In this document: in pieces, positions 47,365 through 58,867 of the stretch
Position numbering within the stretch: the first letter of the stretch is position 1
Layout of the letters: every line of letters starts with the position of its first letter
Assembly (NCBI RefSeq): GCF_004337985.1
Contig: NC_043744.1
Coordinates: 622,730-686,729 of the forward strand
Direction of reading: 5' to 3'
Length of the DNA: 64,000 bases
Source: Pyricularia pennisetigena
Taxonomy: Eukaryota; Ascomycota; Sordariomycetes; Magnaporthales; Pyriculariaceae
Notes under the pieces: generated by a model
The model's input: only the letters and a program-made list of their open reading frames with translations
Told to the model about the DNA's origin: nothing
Database searches by the model: none
Position numbers and translations under genes: made by a program

Positions 47365-47811
47365 AAAACCACATGTTTTAGCAGCTAGTTCTAAAGCTAG
47401 AGCGAAACCTGGACGAGGCGAAAAAAGGACCCCTAAACCTTGGAAATTAGGTTACCTTATCCTGTACGATACAAATAGCACGCACCATATATTTGCAAAT
47501 AAGCAATTTTTTACCGATTATACCCCCGGTTTTACAGTAGAAACCGGTACAGGAAATGGCCCTATTACACCTATGGGCACCGGAACTGTAAAAATACAGG
47601 TCCGTTACGGTAAAAAAACTGACGAATTCAAACAAGTTACGTTAAATAACGTTTTATATATCCCTTCGTTTGGAATAAATATCGTTAATGGCTTTATACA
47701 TTATAATATAGGGGGTATATTATTAAAAGATACGCTGTACGATAAGGATAGCAAAGCGTAGGAACGCCTAAACACCGCTAAACATTCGTTTTATTTAAAG
47801 GTTAAAGGGTT
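47365..47811 (+). pseudogene. Copia-B Gag tail and protease fragment
   Basis: A well-preserved stretch reading AASSKARAKPGRGEKRTPKPWKL, then ILYDTNSTHHIFANKQFF, which is the copia protease site (normally LDSGATxHI; here the frame gives YDTNSTHHI). FTVETGTGNGPITPMGTGTV and LNNVLYIPSFGINIV follow, typical of the protease/pre-integrase region. The T element T6 cuts it at 47,812. Only a few stops occur, so this piece escaped most RIP. Confidence 0.7.
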
Positions 47812-47812
47812 A

Positions 47813-49654
47813 GTCTCAGCGCTCATCCCTGAAGGCCAGAGCTCCACAATTGATCCATTTCGCTCCACTTCGTGGCTCAATTGCGGCTTTGCAATGTACC
47901 TGTGGGTCCATCCAAAGAACGCTCTGGTTCAGGTCTGAGGACAATTTGTCGATTTTCGCCGTTCATGGCGGTATTTTTGGCCTTTTTTTAACCGAAACTC
48001 CTTTATTATTCCACAACTATGCACAATATTGAAAAAATAAAATATCGTTGAAAATAGCGTTTAATACCGCTATTAGCAGCGATTCGATTTATTTTTTTAT
48101 CTATTATAATAGCCGAATTCGATACCACCTGCCCTTAATCCGTTCATGGCGGTACTGTATTTTCGATTTTTTTTCGATTTTCGATTTTTTTTAATATTAT
48201 TTTTGATTTTTGACCAAATTTTATAATTTTTGCACGTGGAGGGTCGTATATACTTATATATCGTTATACTAAATTTTGGTGCATATACCAGATTATATAC
48301 GCAGTTAAATAAGCGGATAGGCAAAGTATATACTTTTTTATATATAATTTACAATCGAAACTCGTTTATATTTTTACCAATTTTAACGATAATAAAACCA
48401 AAACTTCAAAAATTTCACTACGTATATAAACAAACGTCCAAATCCCGTCTCACTTGTAATATCGGTTTTAAAAACTGTTTTATAAAAAGAAATGCTAAAT
48501 GTGTATTTTATAAATTATTTGCTTTATTTAATTAATTTTATATTATTCTCGTTTTGCAGCCAAATTTCGTGGGTTTTGCACGTGGGGGGTGGCATATATA
48601 TATTTAATATAATATCACATCTTTATACATATATCTAATTATATAAGCCGTTAAATATGCGGATAGGTAAAGTATATCCAATTTTATATATATTTTGCAA
48701 TCGAAATGCTTTTACATTTTTACCAATTTTAACATTAATAAAACCAAAATTAAAAGTAGATAATGTATATAAATAAACGTTAACGTAAACCCCGATTTAC
48801 AATACCGGCCCTTTTTGTTTTTTTATATAAAAAAATGCTGAATGTGTATTATTTTTATATTTATTGCTTTATTTAATTAAATAAAATTTATAAAAAAAAG
48901 GTACAATAAAGCTCTTTAATAAATTGATAAAAGAATGCCTAAGTTAAACTTTCTTTTAATTTTACCAATATTTGCGTAAATTATTCAGGTTTTTAACAAA
49001 ATGTTAATTAATATAAAAATATTACTAAAACTTTTGTTTTAATCGATAAATGCATGCACTTTATAGTATTAGGTCTGCTAGGCTATCAATACTGTAACTA
49101 AAATTAAAATTAATATTATATACCATTATTCAAAAAAAAATTAAATATAATGAAAAAGTACAAATTTTACTGAATATTTTAATATCTTTTCAAATACAAT
49201 GGTTATAAAGACGCGGCCGGCACTCAAGTACTTAACAAATCCCAATAAATACAACCCAAATTACTATATATTTTTATAATTTTTATTTATTTCTTTATAC
49301 GAATATTTAATTGCACGCTATAGGTACACTATTTTCTTTTGCCATTATAATGCGAATATTTTGTATATACCCGCTATAAACGGCAGAATACCACAAATTA
49401 TCCTTATATTAATAAAATAATTATTAGCGATATCGCAACATTAGGTATATTATTAATAATACCGTTATAAACGGCGAAATGCGACAAATTATCGTTGGTG
49501 GTACCGCCATGAACGGCGAAATGCGACAAGATGTCCTCAGACTAGAACGAGCGCGATTTTTTCGGCCAATGTAATTGGTCGAAAAGCCATGTGGCTGAAA
49601 GGTACATGGAGCGCTCGGTCCCCACTGCGAAGCAGGGGGGTCTAGTCTGAGCAC
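47813..49654 (-). mobile_element. T element copy T6 (minus), nearly full length
   Basis: Begins GTCTCAGCGCTCATCCCTG after TA and runs 1,842 bases to GTCTAGTCTGAGCAC, where the assembly N cuts off the last few bases. It is the least RIP-mutated T copy at both ends (for example GAAGCAGGGGGGTCTAGTCTGAG). Subterminal inverted modules: CTGAGGACAATTTGTCGATT at 47,935 and GCGACAAGATGTCCTCAGAC at 49,522. Confidence 0.7.
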
Positions 49655-49655
49655 N

Positions 49656-50453
49656 TGTGAGGATCAGGCCCCTAGACCTACCCTCAGAATCACGACTCGG
49701 CTCCACACCGAGCCAGGGATCGGACAAGGATCCACTACCTCCGGATTTAAGCGCGTCTCTTGAGCGCGTTGTGAGGATCAGGCCCCTAGACCTACCCTCA
49801 GAATCACGACTCGGCTCCACACCGAGCCAGGGATCGGACAAGGATCCACTACCTCCGGATTTAAGCGCGTCTCTTGAGCGCGTTGTGAGGATCAGGCCCC
49901 TAGACCTACCCTCAGAATCACGACTCGGCTCCACACCGAGCCAGGGATCGGACAAGGATCCACTACCTCCGGATTTAAGCGCGTCTCTTGAGCGCGTTGT
50001 GAGGATCAGGCCCCTAGACCTACCCTCAGAATCACGACTCGGCTCCACACCGAGCCAGGGATCGGACAAGGATCCACTACCTCCGGATTTAAGCGCGTCT
50101 CTTGAGCGCGTTGTGAGGATCAGGCCCCTAGACCTACCCTCAGAATCACGACTCGGCTCCACACCGAGCCAGGGATCGGACAAGGATCCACTACCTCCGG
50201 ATTTAAGCGCGTCTCTTGAGCGCGTTGTGAGGATCAGGCCCCTAGACCTACCCTCAGAATCACGACTCGGCTCCACACCGAGCCAGGGATCGGACAAGGA
50301 TCCACTACCTCCGGATTTAAGCGCGTCTCTTGAGCGCGTTGTGAGGATCAGGCCCCTAGACCTACCCTCAGAATCACGACTCGGCTCCACACCGAGCCAG
50401 GGATCGGACAAGGATCCACTACCTCCGGATTTAAGCGCGTCTCTTGAGCGCGT
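49656..50453. repeat. Seven-unit 114-bp tandem repeat, GC-rich
   Basis: Units start TGTGAGGATCAGGCCCCTAG at 49,656, 49,770, 49,884, 49,998, 50,112, 50,226 and 50,340; they look identical apart from the last few bases of the array. Each unit contains CACGACTCGGCTCCACACCG and GTCTCTTGAGCGCGTT. Since 114 is a multiple of three, both strands have long open frames (38-residue periodic), which is not evidence for a protein. There is no sign of RIP in the units. The array starts right after an N. Confidence 0.95.
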
Positions 50454-50560
50454 CGTTGATTGTAATTTCTCTCTTCTCTTCAGTTTAGAATTTTCGTCGA
50501 TAGCGCCTAATATACTGAGGTTCTCCAATGTATGCCTGGCCGTGACACCAGGTCTGTATA
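50454..50560. other. Short unique GC-moderate spacer
   Basis: About 107 bases (TTGATTGTAATTTCTCTCTT...) between the tandem array and copia-B; not repeated elsewhere in the window. Contains no feature I can name. Confidence 0.4.
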
Positions 50561-52972
50561 ACCTATTGTTCGCCCCCCAAAATTTATAACGGTAGCGTTA
50601 CCTGATGCAATACCTAAAATAATGGAAATTCCGGTGTTTTTAGCATTTAAAATATAAAATATGGAGTTAAATTCGCAGTTCGAAAACCCAAATTTAATAA
50701 ATATAAATTACGTGCATTGTTTTTATTTTCAAACCCAAAAAATATAAAAAAAGCCCATTAAAAACGGTAAACCAAATAATTTCCAATAGGCCTTAAATAG
50801 CCCTAAAAGTATTAAATGGTTAATTGTTTTAGCGTTTAAATTCGATTAAATCGTTATTGCAAAAACCTTCCGTCTTATCCCTAAAATTAAAATACCTATA
50901 AACCGTAAACTGGTTTCCACCCGGCCGGTATTTAAATCAAAAAAAGGATAAAAATAATAAACCTATAAAATATAACATTAAATTTATTATTAGGGGTTTT
51001 TTACAGGTTAAAGGTTTAAATTATATCGAAATTTTTGCTAGCATTAATATATTACCTACTTGGCGTATATTATTAATTATAGCTGATGTACAAAATTGGG
51101 AAATAGAATAAATCGATTTTATCGGTGCGTTTCTAAATAGATATTTTACCGACGTAAATATCTATTTGCAAATTCCAAACGGTTTTAAAGATTGGGCTAA
51201 AATTTGTAACCTTACTAGCGCTAAAATTTTAGTGGAAATGGGTTATAATCCGAAAAAATTGCAGGTTATACAATTGGAAAAAGCGTTATACGGTTTGAAA
51301 CAGGGTCCAAAAAAATGGTAAAACAAACTCAAAACCCTACTTTTTAAAAAAGGTTTTAAACCGTTAATTTTTAATCCCGCTATTCTTAATAACGTTAAAT
51401 TTAAATATTTTATCGTTACTTTTGTAAACGATTACCTGCTAATAAGTCCTAAATTGCAACATATTTAAAGTTCAAAAACCCGTTTTAATAAAGTATACGC
51501 GTTGGAAAACAGGGGTTTTGCAACCTATTTTTTAGGCGTTTAAATTATAAAGGATAGGTTTAAACGCCTATTTTGGCTCCATTAAAGTTAATATATAAAG
51601 GAAGTATTAGCAACGTTCGGATTATTTAATTGCAAATTTATATTTATTCCTTCATAACCGGGTATATTGAAATATAGCGGGGGTAAGGCCGTAAATGCCT
51701 TAAAAATTAAATTATTATAACGTATTATCGGTACCTTTATGTATTTAATATTATTAACGCGCCCGGATATCGGTTTTGCGGTTTAGTGGTTTTTACGTTT
51801 TTTAACGAAAGCTATTATAATACATTTAATCAGCTAAAAATTAATTACGTTATTTAGCGAATATTAAATCCTTATTTATTTATTACGGGAATAAAATATT
51901 CAAAGCCGAATTACCACCCAATTTATTAATAGGGGGTTTTAAAGGTTTAAAATTACTGGGTTTTAATAATAGCCATTTTACCGGGGCTAGGGAAAATTCA
52001 AAATCCATTTACGGATATTTGAAAACCCTATTTGGGGGTTTTATAACGTGGAAATGCAAAAAGGTTAACATTATAGTTTTAAACATTCCCAAAACCGAAG
52101 CCGATATTTTAGCGGAAGCTTTGCGTAAAGCACAATGGTTCAAATACCTATTTATAAAAATTGGATTACCTATAAAAGGTTTTATTGCAATATTTGGAAA
52201 TAATATAAGCTTTATAGCTAACGTATATAATTTTACGCACCACCAACGTACTAAATATACGTTATTAAAATTTTATTTCGTACGGGAGTCAATTATAAAA
52301 GGATTAATAACCCTAAAATACCTGGAATCCAAACAAATGCCCGATAATGGGCTAACAAAGCTTTTAACGTTTCTAATTTACAAGGTTTTTTCAAAATTTA
52401 TAGGGTTTAAACCCCTCAAAACTTAATTTTTACTTATTGAATTTTAGGGCATTGAATTAGTGCGTTAGTTAATTACCTATTACACTTCCTTTATTTGCAA
52501 ATATTGGATCTTTGCTAGCCCAATACCGGCCGTATTACCCGAATTTACTCTGTATAGGCTAATAAATAAACAATTTATACCGACCTTATACCAAAAGTTG
52601 GATTAAAATTGAAAAAGCTCGTGTTTGGAGCGATTTACGCATTCGAAATACCGTATATAATATATTTAATTTTGACTATTACCAACGAATAACCAGATTA
52701 GCTACCTGGTTTAATAATTAATTCCGTGGGTTAATATTATGCAAATCGGGGGTTCGAATCCGGGGGTTATTACAATTTTGGGGGTTTTCTCCAATTCGGG
52801 GGTTCGTCCATTGCGGGGGTTATAGGTCGGTATAAAAGGTTTAATTATCTAAGGGGTTTATATCGGGAGTTCGAATCGGGTTAGGATATAAAAGGGATTT
52901 CTTTTTTGGGGGTTTTATTTTTTATATACTTTTTTTTCCGATTTTATGTAAATAATAGCAAAAAAAAGGGGG
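50561..52972 (+). pseudogene. Copia-B RT, RNase H and 3' tail (B3)
   Basis: Same order as B1 without its internal duplication: RT with IDFIGAF-like sequence near 51,113, KALYGLKQGPKKW near 51,280 and VNDYLLI-like near 51,428. RNase H is best read at 52,019-52,426 (135 codons): TLFGGFITWKCKK, AEALRKAQWFKYL, HHQRTKYTLLKFYF and TLKYLESKQMPDNGLTK. The tail has CGGGGGTT copies (52,745-52,825) and a polypurine tract AGCAAAAAAAAGGGGG (52,957-52,972) directly before LTR-B. Confidence 0.75.
52957..52972 (+). other. Copia-B polypurine tract
   Basis: AGCAAAAAAAAGGGGG ends exactly where TGTTAATTATATGCG (LTR-B) begins. This is the expected site of plus-strand DNA priming. Confidence 0.75.
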
Positions 52973-53529
52973 TGTTAATTATATGCGTTATTTAGCATGT
53001 AATAGGTCCATTTTTATTTGTATATAAACCATTATAAATAGTGCCGAAATAGGGTTATTGGGGCTGTCGGATTTTTTATTATATTTTGTATATTGCAGAA
53101 ATTGCGATTTAAAATCAGCGAATGGGGTTTCACCCTGCACCGGGTTTAATATCCACCCTGCATTTACGAATTAACTACCCTATACCGGGTTAAAATCTTC
53201 ACCAAATCAGCAAATTAGTGCGAATTTAAAAATGGTTTGTATGGAAATAAGGGTGTTTTTTCAACAACGCATACAAAATACTTTTTCGGAAAATCGTATG
53301 CGGTACCGGAACTTTTTGCGGGGTGCGGACCCCGACTTCGATATCGGAAAATATATAAGGGAGATAAAGCAAAATCTCCCCCACCAATGAATTAAATTTA
53401 TTAATCCCAAAATTAGTGAATATTATAATGCATTTAAACCCTGTAATTACAGGCTTTTACAACGCAACTAGCACCACGCCGCACCTAGGCTAATGCCTAA
53501 ACCCCTGTTAGCAACCCATATTGTTAACA
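52973..53529 (+). repeat. LTR-B, complete 3' LTR of copia-B (557 bp)
   Basis: From TGTTAATTATATGCG to CCCATATTGTTAACA. It is preceded by the polypurine tract and followed by T-element interior. It fixes the family's ends; minus-strand copies lie at 2,142, 36,620 and 37,024. Confidence 0.85.
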
Positions 53530-54106
53530 AGTATAAACGAATTTCGATTATAAATTATATATAAAAGTGTGTTTACTTTACCTATCCGCTTATTTGATGG
53601 TTTATATAATCCGGGTTTTAAACCAAAATTTAATATAACGGTATATATATATATATATATATACGACCCTCCACGTGCAAAAATTATAAAGTTTGGTTAA
53701 AAATTGAAAATAATATTAAAAAAAATCGAAAACGAAAAAAAAATCGAAAAAACAATACCGCTATAAACGGATTAAGGGCAGGTGGTATCCAATTTAGCCA
53801 TTATAATAAATAAAAAAATAAATTAAATCGCTGTTAATAGCGGTATTAAACGCTATTTTTAACCATATTTTCTTTTTTTAATATTTTGCGTGGTTGTGGA
53901 ATAGTAAAGGAGTGTCGGTCGAAAAAAAGCCAAAAATACCGCTATAAACGGCGAAAATCGACAAATTATCCTCAAACCTGAACCAAAATATTTTTTGGAT
54001 GGACCCACGAGTACATTGCAAAGCCGCAATTGAGCCACGAAATGGAGCGAAGCGAACGGAGTGGATCAATTGTGGAGCTTTGGGCTTCAGGGATGAGCCC
54101 TGAGAC
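53530..54106 (+). mobile_element. T element copy T7, right end
   Basis: Interior and right terminus (CAGGGATGAGCCCTGAGAC, then TA). Its left half is replaced by LTR-B. Contains a (TA)n run near 53,643-53,662. Confidence 0.6.
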
Positions 54107-54181
54107 TACAATTTAACCCTTCTGGCTGTTGGAACGCTCGGTCCACCCTGCAAGGGTGGTCTAATCTGAACACTGAAAGTA
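54107..54181 (-). repeat. T element end fragment T8; edge of the repeat block
   Basis: 54,128-54,179 matches the left T terminus in reverse (GGAACGCTCGGTCC, GGTCTAATCTGAACACTGAAAG, then TA). Beyond it the base composition becomes balanced. Confidence 0.55.
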
Positions 54182-54561
54182 ACTGCTTCTCTACAAGATT
54201 AAATGGCACGCTGTAGTTGATGGTATTGACGCGACTGCAAACGAGCTGAGTGAGCCGTCGCTAATGGTGGCATTTTATTGGGTTGGTAAAAGGGTTATCG
54301 CGATTGTCTGCGGGGACAAGATCCAGAGAGATCGATTGTTCAATTTCGGTTGGCTCGTGGATTAGCCCTCGGGCATAGGCGGGAAATTACGGACTTATCG
54401 GCATCAAGTCACGTCGCCTAACGGAGATAGCGCTCATAGTAAGCAAATGCGTCCAGTTCGTACCGCCACATGCGCATCTAGGCACTCTTGGCTCCGCTTG
54501 CTTCTTTTATTTTGCTCGCGTACCATTGTGTTATTCTCGCGCTTTGCCAGTATAAATTAAT
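54182..54561 (+). promoter_or_regulatory. Upstream region of the Zn2Cys6 regulator gene
   Basis: Unique, balanced-composition sequence. TATAAATTAA at 54,551 lies too close to the ATG to be a normal TATA box for a start at 54,562, unless transcription starts further upstream. No recognised operator. Confidence 0.3.
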
Positions 54562-57500
54562 ATGTCGGAGTTTGGGGAAGGCCTGTTTGCGGATTTTCGG
54601 CCGGGGTCGAACAACAAGTCCGTTCAAGAGCAGACAATTGCTGGCAAATTTACTTCCACGCCTGGGTGCCCACCCTCACGTTCAGGTAGCTTCATGGATG
54701 TCTCGCGGGAAGAGGACGTCGGAGCTCGCAGTGCGGTGCGCCTGCAAAGGAAGCGACGAAGACCGGCTTTGGCATGCGGTGCGTGAAACGCTCTCGTCCA
54801 AAAACATGTGCATCCTATGACGTGCCTCGGCCAACGGTTGTCGTCATTGTTTGCTGACTATTGTATGCTTATGTTGCTACTCAGATGAGTGTAGGAGAAG
54901 AAAGGTTAGTTAAGCTGCCCCGGGTTATTGATCCCTGCCGGGAGATCAAAGTGCCTTGACCAAACCTAAACTCAGTCTTCAACGCAACTGACCTGACACC
55001 ATGCCCTCTTGTCACTTGATTTCCAGGTTAAATGCGACAGGGCGGTGCCCTGCACCAACTGTGTTCGTCACCAGTGTGCGGATGCTTGCAGCTACCATTC
55101 TTCGAATGTATCTAGACGTCGGGTTCCGGACTCGACGCCTCCGGCTGACCCGGAGTCGGTCTGGCCTCCCCGGGCTATTGAAGACCTCCAGACTCCCGCC
55201 GCAAATTCGGGCTCGTCCAATACCGGAGTTGACGGTAGAAGCCCATCCTCTGCGCTTGACGCGAATGTGACCTCCCTGAATGAGAGGATCCGCGAGCTCG
55301 AGGAGCGGCTCTCTCGAGTGCAGCCAAGCGCAGCTCCTGATAGTTCCGCTCATGATGCTGCCCGGAGCATGATAAACCGGGGCGCCCCCAAGGGCATCCT
55401 AGCAAAAACAAGATATTTCGGCGTGAGCCACTGGATGCACAGCGCCGTAGCCGTAAGCATCTCCTCTTCTTTTCCCACAACCATGTACCTCAGGTCACAT
55501 CTCTTGGCCAAGGGCCCAAATCAACCCCGTCGCATGCGCTTTGCGTTTGCGTAGCCATTTGACCAGTTCGCTAAGATTCAACGGCAGTTACCTCTAATCA
55601 TTGAAGTTATGAATTCCAAGGGGGAACAAGGCGAGACGCTATATAGCAGACTGAGCGCCAACAAAAGGCTTGGCCGACGTATCAAATCTGCTAGAATGCC
55701 TGTGTCTGCAAGTCACAAATTCAGTCAAACCAGGCGTGCACCTTGCTCGCGGGATCTGTGCGACCAACTGGTGGACAACTACTTTCGCACTTTCGAGACA
55801 ATATATCGCATCTTACACGTACCCAAATTCCGCAAGGAATATCTCAAATATTGGGAGGATCCGACGGCTGTCCGAGACGTCTTTTTGATTCAGCTACAGC
55901 TTGTGCTCACCATCGGAGCTTGTCTACATGACGATATATTTTCTCTGCGGAACCAGGCTAACGAGTGGCTGTTCGATGCTCAACATTGGATCACGTCGCC
56001 AACGCCCACATTCAAGGCGCGACTGTCCCTCGATGCGATGCAAAGTATGTGCCTACTGCACATTGCCCGTGAGACGACTGGTGTCGGGGCGGACTTGACA
56101 TGGATATCTGCCGGAGAATTGTTGCGCAACGCCATATTCATGGGCCTCCATCGTGACCCCGACAAACTTTCCAAGATGCCCACCTATCGTGCCGAGATAC
56201 GACGGAGGCTTTGGGCCACTATATTAGAGATGGCGCTACAAGCGAGCATAGATTCGGGTGGACCAGCGTCAATCTCACTCTCGGACTTCGACACCAAACC
56301 TCCCTCCAACTTTGATGATACTCAGCTGGACGATACTGAGGGTGAACCCGTGCTCGAGGCGCCCCAGCCGATGCCTACCGACCATTTCACTCAAACTTCG
56401 GTCCAGATCGCGCTCCATAAATCCTTCCCAACCCGTCTCGCCATCGCGCAATACCTAAATGACTTCCGCAGCAATGGGAATTATAGCACGACCCTGAGGC
56501 TCAACACGGAAATGACTGCTGCATGCCGGACTTTATCCATGATCCTCCGGTCCTTCAGATGTCGAGATAGCCGCGATTCCCCCGAAAGTCCAACAAACAG
56601 TCAGCATCCCTCAGAGTTTCAAATACTCATGACAGAACTGATCACGCATCGTTACTTCTTGGCTCTCCACATGCCTTGGCAAACTGCTCTACAGCGAGAT
56701 CCGTCACACTACTTCTCCCGAAAGGTATCTGTCGAGACTGCCATGATGCTCTATCGATCCTCCTGCACTCATGGCATCTCCGAGGACGGCTCAGCAGCCG
56801 AGTCTGTAGGACGGGCCGACTTTGCGCGCCTGTCGATCTGTGGCTCCGGGATATACCGGAATAACAACCTGCAGAACACAGTGACCTTGGCTACGGAGCT
56901 CATCTGGCAACTGAGAGAGGAAAGAGCAACGCGAACAGAGGCCGGCTTTGTCGGTGATTTTGGGAGCCCTGGGCCCGATGCACACTCGCTGGCCGGCACA
57001 CAGCAAGGCAGCGGGATGCCACCGCTTTCGACATCCAAGACGACTTTTGGCCTCGGTGTAATGCCCTTTGCCGATCTTTTGGACGCCTTGCGTGGTTATG
57101 CTGCCCGGACAGAGCGGCGTATGTTAGCGGGCGACACCAACACCAAAGGCTTGATTTTTGTCTATTGTGTTCTGTCACAGGCCGAGTCGATCCAGAAGGG
57201 TCGATCGGACGAGGAAACGCGCATCAAGAGCATTCAATCTATCAAGGAGTCCATATCCAAATGCCACAGCCTGCTCAACATATTGGCCGCCCGGGTAGGC
57301 GTCTCATCCACACAAGCGAACGAAACGTCCACATCGAATGCAAGTAACATGTGGAAACAAGGCACTGCGGGCACAATCGAGGGTGTTCCAGCTCTAGCAA
57401 GGAACTCTTCAACATCGGGAGATACGGGCAATACGGGCGACAGTGGCTTTGGGCCTTTAGATATCGACACCATGACAGCAGACAATACTCCTCAGGAGAA

Positions 57501-57597
57501 ATTCGTGGCATTTGGTGGGATCGCTGACCTTTCATTTGATATGGACGGCATTTGGGACCTTGGGACTATGGTAAGCAGTCGAATTGCACCCATCTGA
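54562..57597 (+). CDS. Zn2Cys6 fungal-specific transcription factor, four exons
   Basis: A nuclear DNA-binding regulator of unknown target. My model: exons 54,562-54,778, 54,885-54,904, 55,027-55,452 and 55,555-57,597, giving 901 residues. Introns of 106, 122 and 102 bp start GTGCGT, GTTAGT and GTAAGC; the first two show CTGAC branch-type motifs. Splicing assembles the zinc cluster at residues 72-100 (C-x2-C-x6-C-x5-C-x2-C-x8-C; CDECRRRKVKCDRAVPCTNC). The 20-base second exon supplies the second Cys and the basic RRRK. A linker and a short coiled coil follow (about 159-177, SLNERIRELEERLSRV). The fungal_trans domain starts near residue 289 (DNYFRTFETIYRILHVPKF) and includes ELLRNAIFMGLHRDP and EIRRRLWATILEM. 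The third intron is in frame and marked only by a TAG. It lies 380 bp from the repeat block. Confidence 0.85.
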
Positions 57598-58867
57598 GGC
57601 TACGTACCTAGGTATAGCCCCTATCATGGATACCGAGATAACTAACGAGAATTATGCGATAGATAAATGGTCAAGGGTCCGGCCTCAACTTCGACTGGCC
57701 TGGTCCAGGCATGTACAACTAGATAACGATCGAGTTTGGGCAATAATGGCTTTTATCTGGGTTAGTCACTTATTGGTCGTTTAGATAGCTAAAGTGACCC
57801 ATCCTCGGACAGGCCAATCGCTCCGAATCGAGATTATTGTTCCAGGAACTGAGCCAGTCTACTAGTAATCAACTTTAGCACTTGTTGGGAGTTTCCACAC
57901 TATGATCTCAAATGGTTTTGGCCTCGTTGGGTTACTCTGTGATTTCTTCCCGCGTGCAACATCTCTCGGCATCCACTGTTCTGGGCAAATCGACATCAGC
58001 TCCTGTCGATATCATCCTGATTTAGCCGTCAACATAATATCTGTGCCGTTCCTACGGTTGCGATGGACCACCCGATGTATATAGACCAATTAAAGATGGG
58101 TCTGGATCTCTTTCTATATTGGACTTGCACCGGATCCTGCGGCTGTTCGGGCTTGGCAATAGACATGAATCTGGAAGCAGTTATTACTGATCTTTGGTTT
58201 CTTTAATTGAATTTGCATCAATTAATCCAAACCACATGCATGCTAGACCTGTATCTCTTGCCCGAAAAGGCATGCCACACTAATCATAGCATCCGCACTC
58301 TGCAATGCTGTGGCAATAACGGCCGGGACAGCCCAATACGAGTGGTACCGACCCCAAGTCTAGGCTATGGTAATCACACTGGGAACTGATGGTCACCACT
58401 TCCTGAGAGGGGGCCATCACATACCTGTCTGTCGCCGTGCCGATAGCTGTGGCAAGAATACGCCACCTCCAATCGAACCTGCTGGTAGGCTCTACATCAT
58501 GCGTAGACATTGGGGCGGCTGATTCCCTATTGCTTGGGAACAGGGTGATTTATGTTGCAGAGGCAACAATTCAGCAGCCAATTATAGCCGAACTCTGGTA
58601 TGTATGAGATTAGTCTTTCTTTAATTTGTTAAAGAACCTCCGAATACTACCCTCTCTTGTTGTTTCCCATCAAGCAGTTTATGGTCCGTCTCTGCGACTC
58701 TGTGAAAGAAAGCAGGCCTCAGGATCAGGAGCGTGTACAAAAGCTTCAGACACGGGACATTGCATCTGGCAAATTCCTCCCTCATGCCGAGGTTAAGACA
58801 TATTGTCAGCATACATATCCCAATAACCTCGACACTATCTATGTGATTCAGACATCACCCTGCACCC
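57598..58867. other. Intergenic region, no gene seen
   Basis: 1.27 kb between the regulator and the secreted-protein gene. Only short frames (up to about 110 codons near 58,657-58,992, overlapping the next gene in another frame). No tRNA or repeat recognised. The last part is the promoter of the secreted-protein gene. Confidence 0.5.

Noticed and set aside
49656..50453. CRISPR-like array
   Set aside because: The units are contiguous with no unique spacers, and the genome is eukaryotic.
49542..50589. Open frames of 310 and 328 codons on both strands across the 114-bp array
   Set aside because: The unit length is a multiple of three, so any frame open in one unit stays open in all. Both strands are open at once and the minus frame runs through an N. 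No start context or neighbouring exon supports a gene.
52690..52770. A second tRNA-like A/B-box pair at the copia-B 3' tail
   Set aside because: GGTTCGAATCC here is part of repeated CGGGGGTT motifs and the flanks (GGGGG and CCGGG) cannot pair as a T-stem.
54488..54820. 110-codon frame overlapping the first exon of the regulator
   Set aside because: Another frame of the same DNA; only the frame at 54,562 leads into the zinc cluster.
55012..55480. Minus-strand frames of 101-113 codons opposite the regulator
   Set aside because: Shadows of a GC-balanced coding exon; no start context or homology.
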